Positions 32,616-32,865 of a stretch of 32,865 bases of DNA are shown here, piece after piece. The translations under genes and the position numbers were made by a program. The DNA is from an uncultured Coriobacteriales bacterium (GTDB lineage Bacteria; Actinomycetota; Coriobacteriia; Coriobacteriales; UMGS124): NCBI GenBank assembly GCA_934654475.1, contig CAKUFZ010000020.1:1-32865 (forward strand), in the 5' to 3' direction. A model generated the notes under the pieces. That model did no database searches and was not told the DNA's origin. It saw nothing but the letters and a program-made list of their open reading frames with translations. Position 1 is the first letter of the stretch, and each line of letters starts with the position of its first letter.

Positions 32616-32712
32616 GCGTATTGCCCGCGTTTTAATACCGCCCCAGTAGGGCGTTGAGGGCAGCTGGCATGTATATAGGTCGATGCAATGCCTGTACAAA
32701 GAGGCAGGCTAG

Positions 32713-32728
32713 ATTCTGTGTGCAGAAT
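32713..32728. promoter_or_regulatory. 16-base palindrome, possible operator
   Basis: ATTCTG-TGTG-CAGAAT is a perfect 6-4-6 inverted repeat located 22 bases before the -35 box of the promoter at 32751. It is A+T-rich compared with the region. It is not a match to a regulator site I recognise. Confidence 0.4.
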
Positions 32729-32750
32729 TTATGGACGTGGATAATCAAAC

Positions 32751-32779
32751 TTGTCCACTGCTAAAAATGCGCGTATAGT
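32751..32779 (+). promoter_or_regulatory. Sigma70-type promoter of the next operon
   Basis: TTGTCC (32751-32756), a 17-base spacer and TATAGT (32774-32779) form a good housekeeping promoter. Predicted start near 32786, giving a leader of about 78 bases before the next start codon. Confidence 0.7.
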
Positions 32780-32789
32780 TCACTTCCAC

Positions 32790-32865
32790 GCCGCACCCCG
32801 AAGTGCGGCCGCGCGAACCCCGAGAACCGGATACTGCGGAAGACGCAGGAGGTCAGACAGACCAT
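32790..32865 (+). promoter_or_regulatory. Structured leader and start of a gene beyond the window
   Basis: Hairpin GCCGCAC/GTGCGGC (32790-32809) and hairpin CTGCG/CGCAG (32834-32848) precede AGGAGGT (32847-32853). The last two bases, AT (32864-32865), are the likely beginning of an ATG ten bases after this ribosome site. The second hairpin covers the first two bases of the ribosome site. Such leaders are common before ribosomal-protein operons, but the gene itself cannot be identified here. Confidence 0.55.

Noticed and set aside
1..32865. CRISPR array, prophage, insertion sequence or toxin-antitoxin system
   Set aside because: No regularly spaced identical repeats, transposase, integrase, structural phage gene or small paired toxin/antitoxin genes were seen.

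Overview
The window reads as an origin-proximal, housekeeping-rich stretch of a high-G+C anaerobic actinobacterium, most likely a member of the Coriobacteriia (Collinsella/Olsenella-like). This placement is inferred from gene order, codon use and the presence of the oxygen-sensitive indolepyruvate:ferredoxin oxidoreductase IorAB; no rRNA gene is present to confirm it. Two blocks support an actinobacterial origin-proximal layout: gyrA followed by stand-alone tRNA-Ile(GAT) and tRNA-Ala(TGC), and rpsF-ssb-rpsR-(DUF2232 membrane protein)-rplI-dnaB. I see no phage, insertion sequence, CRISPR array, toxin-antitoxin pair or obvious horizontally acquired island.

Layout. 1-319: non-coding DNA with two diverged copies of a repeat (148-bp period), each able to form the same hairpin, just ahead of gyrA. 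320-3682: gyrA and, convergent to it across a strong terminator, a DUF151 bifunctional-nuclease-family gene. 3776-5273: promoter, tRNA-Ile, terminator, tRNA-Ala, terminator, then a J-like membrane protein overlapping a small hypothetical gene. 5329-9976: typA, purB and a PpiC/PrsA-type foldase lipoprotein, whose stop codon overlaps that of the convergent TRIC-channel-family gene (9973-10722). 10807-11735: promoter, two tRNA-Ser genes each with its own terminator, and a hypothetical protein that appears distantly related to the one at 4800-5273. 11736-12079: a gap with a large palindrome and a structured rpsF leader. 12080-16388: the S6/SSB/S18/DUF2232/L9/DnaB block.

16389-25209 carries more purine genes (purA, purD, purE; purB lies earlier), interleaved with a Nudix hydrolase, an ABC half-transporter, an anchored hypothetical protein, a HemN/HemW-family radical SAM enzyme and a methyltransferase. 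From 24745 to 32094 the genes are tightly packed on one strand: purE, iorA, iorB, a GT-A glycosyltransferase, a TauE/SafE permease, a LytS-type histidine kinase and a LytTR response regulator. A YfcE-like metallophosphoesterase follows, and its 5' end overlaps a terminator-like hairpin. The window ends with a good sigma70-type promoter and a structured leader running into an ATG that begins at base 32864.

The most interesting unexplained items are the hairpin-conserving repeats before gyrA, the apparent paralogue pair of small hypothetical proteins beside tRNA genes, the J-like membrane protein without a visible HPD motif, the small-protein/radical-SAM/methyltransferase cluster, the PurE with an altered active-site loop, and the terminator embedded in the start of the phosphoesterase gene. 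None is proven to be a new system by sequence alone.
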